64,000 nt of DNA, taken from contig NZ_JAJKBG010000002.1 in assembly GCF_022750635.1 (NCBI RefSeq), positions 124,001 to 188,000 of the forward strand, read 5' to 3'. Below the pieces are notes generated by a model. That model saw only the letters and a list, made by a program, of their open reading frames with translations, had not been told where the DNA came from and did no database searches. Position numbers and translations under genes: made by a program. Source of the DNA: Brevundimonas pishanensis. GTDB taxonomy: Bacteria; Pseudomonadota; Alphaproteobacteria; Caulobacterales; Caulobacteraceae. This document shows, piece after piece, positions 61,414-64,000 of the stretch. Each line of letters starts with the position of its first letter. The stretch's first letter is position 1.

Positions 61414-63459
61414 ATGCCTATCGCCAAGGTAAATGGTGTCGAGGTTGAGTTCGAGCAGGGCATGACCGTGCTGCAGGTCGCGGAACGCGCCGGGCAGGAA
61501 ATCCCGCGCTTCTGCTACCACGAACGCCTGTCCATCGCCGGCAACTGCCGCATGTGCCTCGTCGAGGTGAAGCCTGGACCGCCGAAGCCACAAGCTTCGT
61601 GCGCGCTTCCGGCTGCTGACGGCCAGGAAATCTTCACCGACACCCCGATGGTCAAAAAGGCCCGCGAAGGTGTGATGGAGTTCCTGCTGATCAACCACCC
61701 GCTGGATTGCCCGATCTGCGATCAGGGCGGCGAGTGCGATCTGCAAGACCAGGCAGTCGGCTATGGCCGCGACGGCTCGCGTTACAGCGAGAACAAGCGC
61801 GCCGTAGAAGAAAAGAACATGGGCCCGACGGTGAAAACCTTTATGACGCGCTGCATCCAGTGCACGCGTTGCGTTCGTTTCATCACCGAAGTGGCTGGCG
61901 TTCCGGACATCGGCATGATCTCGCGCGGCGAAAGCGCCGAGATCACGACCTATCTGGAAAAGAACATCGACAGCGAACTGTCGGGTAACGTCAACGACCT
62001 GTGCCCGGTTGGCGCTCTGACGCACCGCCCGTGGCAGTACCACTATCGTCCGTGGGAACTGCGCAAGTGCGAAACCATCGACGTCATGGACGCCATGGGT
62101 TCGAACATCCGCGCCGACTACCGTGGCTCGGAAGTGATGCGTGTGCTGCCGCGTGTAAACGAAGGCATCAACGAAGAGTGGTTGGCTGACCGTTCGCGTT
62201 ACGCCGTCGACGGCCTGCAAGCCCGTCGTCTCGACCGTCCGTGGGTCCGTGAAAACGGCAAGCTGCGCGCTGCGTCGTGGGATGAAGCCCTGAACGTCGT
62301 CGCTGCCAAGCTGAAGGCCGCTCCGGCTGACCGCATCGGCGCGATTGCGGGTGACCTGCAAGACGCTGAATCGATGAAGGCTGTGCTGGACCTGTTCCGC
62401 GCACTTGGCTCGAACAACACCGACTGCCGCCAGGACGGCGCTGCAATCGGGGGCGGTTCGCGCGAAGGTTACCTGTTTAACACTTCGATCCAAGGCATTG
62501 AAAATGCTGATGCTATCCTGATCGTGGGTGCCAACCCGCGCGTCGAGGCTCCGCTGCTCAACGCCCGTATCCGCAAGGCTTGGCTGACAGGCGGCACCGA
62601 GGTTGGTGTCATCGGTCAACAAGTGGATCTGACCTACGACTACGCCTATTTGGGCGAAGGCTCGAAGACCGTCGGCAAGCTGCCGAAGGCCGCAACCGAG
62701 TTCCTGACCAAGGCTGAACGTCCGGCGATCATCGTCGGTATGGGCGCTCTGGTTGGCGAAAACGGCGCGGCTGTGCTGAACGCTCTTGGCGCAATCGCCA
62801 AGAAGGTTGGCGTGGTCAAGGACGGCTGGAACGGCTTCAACATTCTGCATACCGCCGCTTCGCGCGTTGCCGGTCTGGACATGGGCTTCCTGCCGGGCGA
62901 GGGCGGTCTTGCCGTCGCGGACATGCTGAAGCCGGGTGCTCTGGACGTTCTGTTCCTGCTGGGTGCCGACGAGGTGAATGCTTCGGGTTCGGACGCTTTC
63001 CGTGTCTACCTCGGCTCGCACGGTGACCGTGGCGCGCACAGCGCCGACGTCATCCTGCCGGGTGCCGCATATACCGAGAAGTCGGGTCTGTATGTGAACC
63101 TCGAAGGCCGCGTCCAACTGGCTGAACGCGCTGTGTTCCCGAAGGGCGAGGCCAAGGAAGACTGGGCTATCGTTCGCGCACTGTCGGAACGCGCAGGTCA
63201 AACCCTGCCGTACGATACGCTGGACCAACTGCGTACCAAGCTGATGTCGGACGTTCCGACCTTCGGCCGTATCGATTATCTGGCTCCGTCGGCTTCGTTC
63301 GACGTGGCATCGCTCGGTACCAAGGGTGATGTGGGCGATACCGCCTTCGTTTCCCCGATTGCCGATCCTTATCTGACCAACCCGATTGCGCGCGCCAGCG
63401 AAACCATGGCCGAACTGTCCCGTGAACGGGTCGCGCCGGTTGCTATGGCGGCGGAGTAA
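61414..63459 (+). CDS. nuoG: NADH-quinone oxidoreductase subunit G
   Basis: 681 residues. The 75-kDa subunit. N-terminal [2Fe-2S] ferredoxin domain (FCYHERLSIAGNCRMCLVEV), His-Cys cluster N5 (HPLDCPICDQGGECDLQD), and 4Fe-4S N4 (TRCIQCTRCVRF with DLCPVGAL). Beyond ~240 a molybdopterin-oxidoreductase-like fold without cofactor. The shorter mitochondrial-like form, lacking the extra cluster N7 Cys motif of E. coli. Confidence 0.97.
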   Translation: MPIAKVNGVEVEFEQGMTVLQVAERAGQEIPRFCYHERLSIAGNCRMCLVEVKPGPPKPQASCALPAADGQEIFTDTPMVKKAREGVMEFLLINHPLDCPICDQGGECDLQDQAVGYGRDGSRYSENKRAVEEKNMGPTVKTFMTRCIQCTRCVRFITEVAGVPDIGMISRGESAEITTYLEKNIDSELSGNVNDLCPVGALTHRPWQYHYRPWELRKCETIDVMDAMGSNIRADYRGSEVMRVLPRVNEGINEEWLADRSRYAVDGLQARRLDRPWVRENGKLRAASWDEALNVVAAKLKAAPADRIGAIAGDLQDAESMKAVLDLFRALGSNNTDCRQDGAAIGGGSREGYLFNTSIQGIENADAILIVGANPRVEAPLLNARIRKAWLTGGTEVGVIGQQVDLTYDYAYLGEGSKTVGKLPKAATEFLTKAERPAIIVGMGALVGENGAAVLNALGAIAKKVGVVKDGWNGFNILHTAASRVAGLDMGFLPGEGGLAVADMLKPGALDVLFLLGADEVNASGSDAFRVYLGSHGDRGAHSADVILPGAAYTEKSGLYVNLEGRVQLAERAVFPKGEAKEDWAIVRALSERAGQTLPYDTLDQLRTKLMSDVPTFGRIDYLAPSASFDVASLGTKGDVGDTAFVSPIADPYLTNPIARASETMAELSRERVAPVAMAAE

Positions 63460-63462
63460 GAC

Positions 63463-64000
63463 ATGGAAGCTGCGACTTCATTCTGGGCTACGCCGGTCGG
63501 CTGGACCCTCATCACTGTTGGTGGGATCCTGCTGGTTACCGTCGGTATCCTGATTTCTCTGGCCTTCCTGCTGCTGGCCGACCGCAAGATCTGGGCGGGC
63601 GTTCAGCTGCGTAAGGGTCCGAACGTGGTTGGCCCGTTTGGCCTGCTGCAATCCTTCGCCGACTTCTTCAAGTTCGTGCTGAAGGAGATCGTGGTTCCGG
63701 CGGGTGCCGACAAGGTAGTCTTCCTTCTCGCGCCGCTGATCACTTTCGTCCTGGCCTTCATCGCCTGGGCGGCCATTCCGTTTGCACCGGGTTGGGTCAT
63801 TGCAGACCTGAACGTCGGCATTCTCTACATTCTGGCGATCTCGTCGCTGGGTGTTTACGGCATCATCATGGGCGGTTGGGCTTCGAACTCGAAGTACCCG
63901 TTCCTCGGCGCACTGCGTTCGGCGGCCCAGATGGTTTCGTACGAAGTGTCGATGGGCCTAATCATCATCAACGTCATCCTGCTGGCTGGCACGATGAACC
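63463..64000 (+). CDS. nuoH: NADH-quinone oxidoreductase subunit H (3' end outside the window)
   Basis: 179 codons present, starting [20 protein letters not shown] 3 bases after nuoG. The ND1 homolog of the membrane arm that forms the quinone entry. Seen: [20 protein letters not shown] with the conserved RxGPN loop, [19 protein letters not shown], and [20 protein letters not shown] with VSYEVSMGL. The rest of the operon (nuoI onward) is expected next. Confidence 0.97.
   Translation, partial: MEAATSFWATPVGWTLITVGGILLVTVGILISLAFLLLADRKIWAGVQLRKGPNVVGPFGLLQSFADFFKFVLKEIVVPAGADKVVFLLAPLITFVLAFIAWAAIPFAPGWVIADLNVGILYILAISSLGVYGIIMGGWASNSKYPFLGALRSAAQMVSYEVSMGLIIINVILLAGTMN

Noticed and set aside
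57160..63228. Long minus-strand frames (e.g. 57160-59088, 59639-61390, 61357-63228) opposite nuo genes
   Set aside because: All nuo cofactor motifs lie on the plus strand; these frames show His/Gln/Val-rich shadow composition.

Overview
This window looks like chromosomal core sequence from an alphaproteobacterium of the order Caulobacterales (a Caulobacter, Brevundimonas or Asticcacaulis relative). The pointers are a MipZ division-site ATPase, a circularly permuted two-piece tmRNA next to an SspB-type ClpXP adaptor, an alphaproteobacterial nuo gene order, and overall gene style: high GC, many GTG/TTG starts, many 1-10 base gene overlaps. I see no prophage, insertion sequence, CRISPR array or plasmid genes. 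Four tRNAs (Val-CAC, Pro-CGG, Gln-TTG, Asp-GTC), one tmRNA and several intrinsic terminators are present.

Layout. 1-10 kb: truncated membrane-anchored protein, phospholipase D/endonuclease-phosphatase pair with overlapping stops, LemA-TPM-TPM operon, folD, a secreted five-repeat PPC protein, type 2 IPP isomerase, lipoprotein, response regulator. 10-20 kb: tRNA-Val, dicarboxylate symporter, gph facing away from glmU-rpiA, an exported protein, gor, then DnaJ-domain protein, mipZ and a SPOR lipoprotein. 19.4-24.6 kb: aromatic amino acid block (class II DAHP synthase, stand-alone prephenate dehydratase, chorismate mutase fusion) downstream of parE. 24.7-31.7 kb: a tandem pair of small membrane proteins (first copy frameshifted), Wzy/O-antigen-ligase-like protein, exported or cytosolic metallopeptidase, UvrD-type helicase, small regulators and a drug/metabolite transporter. 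31.7-46 kb: patatin lipase, fumC, RusA-like nuclease, C13 peptidase, sspB, ssrA, miaA, mrp, old yellow enzyme, then the folate/thymidylate group ybjQ, folA, aqpZ, MazG-like, thyA. 46-54 kb: two tandem CsgG-like proteins with SH3 tails, tRNA-Pro, tRNA-Gln, two paralogous Cys-patterned exported proteins, and a large autotransporter. 54-64 kb: glycosyltransferase, tRNA-Asp, and the complex I operon nuoA to nuoH, running off the end of the window.

How parts work together. The nuo genes form one translationally coupled transcript for NADH dehydrogenase. aroG-pheA-chorismate mutase supply phenylalanine and tyrosine, and the 284-base gap before the chorismate mutase gene holds a 33-codon reading frame with 10 Phe/Tyr codons followed by mutually exclusive hairpins. 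This is my best candidate for an undescribed regulatory element here (an aromatic amino acid attenuator). tmRNA and SspB act in the same ribosome-rescue proteolysis route. thyA and folA close the thymidylate cycle with folD. All function calls come from reading motifs by eye; no database search was run.
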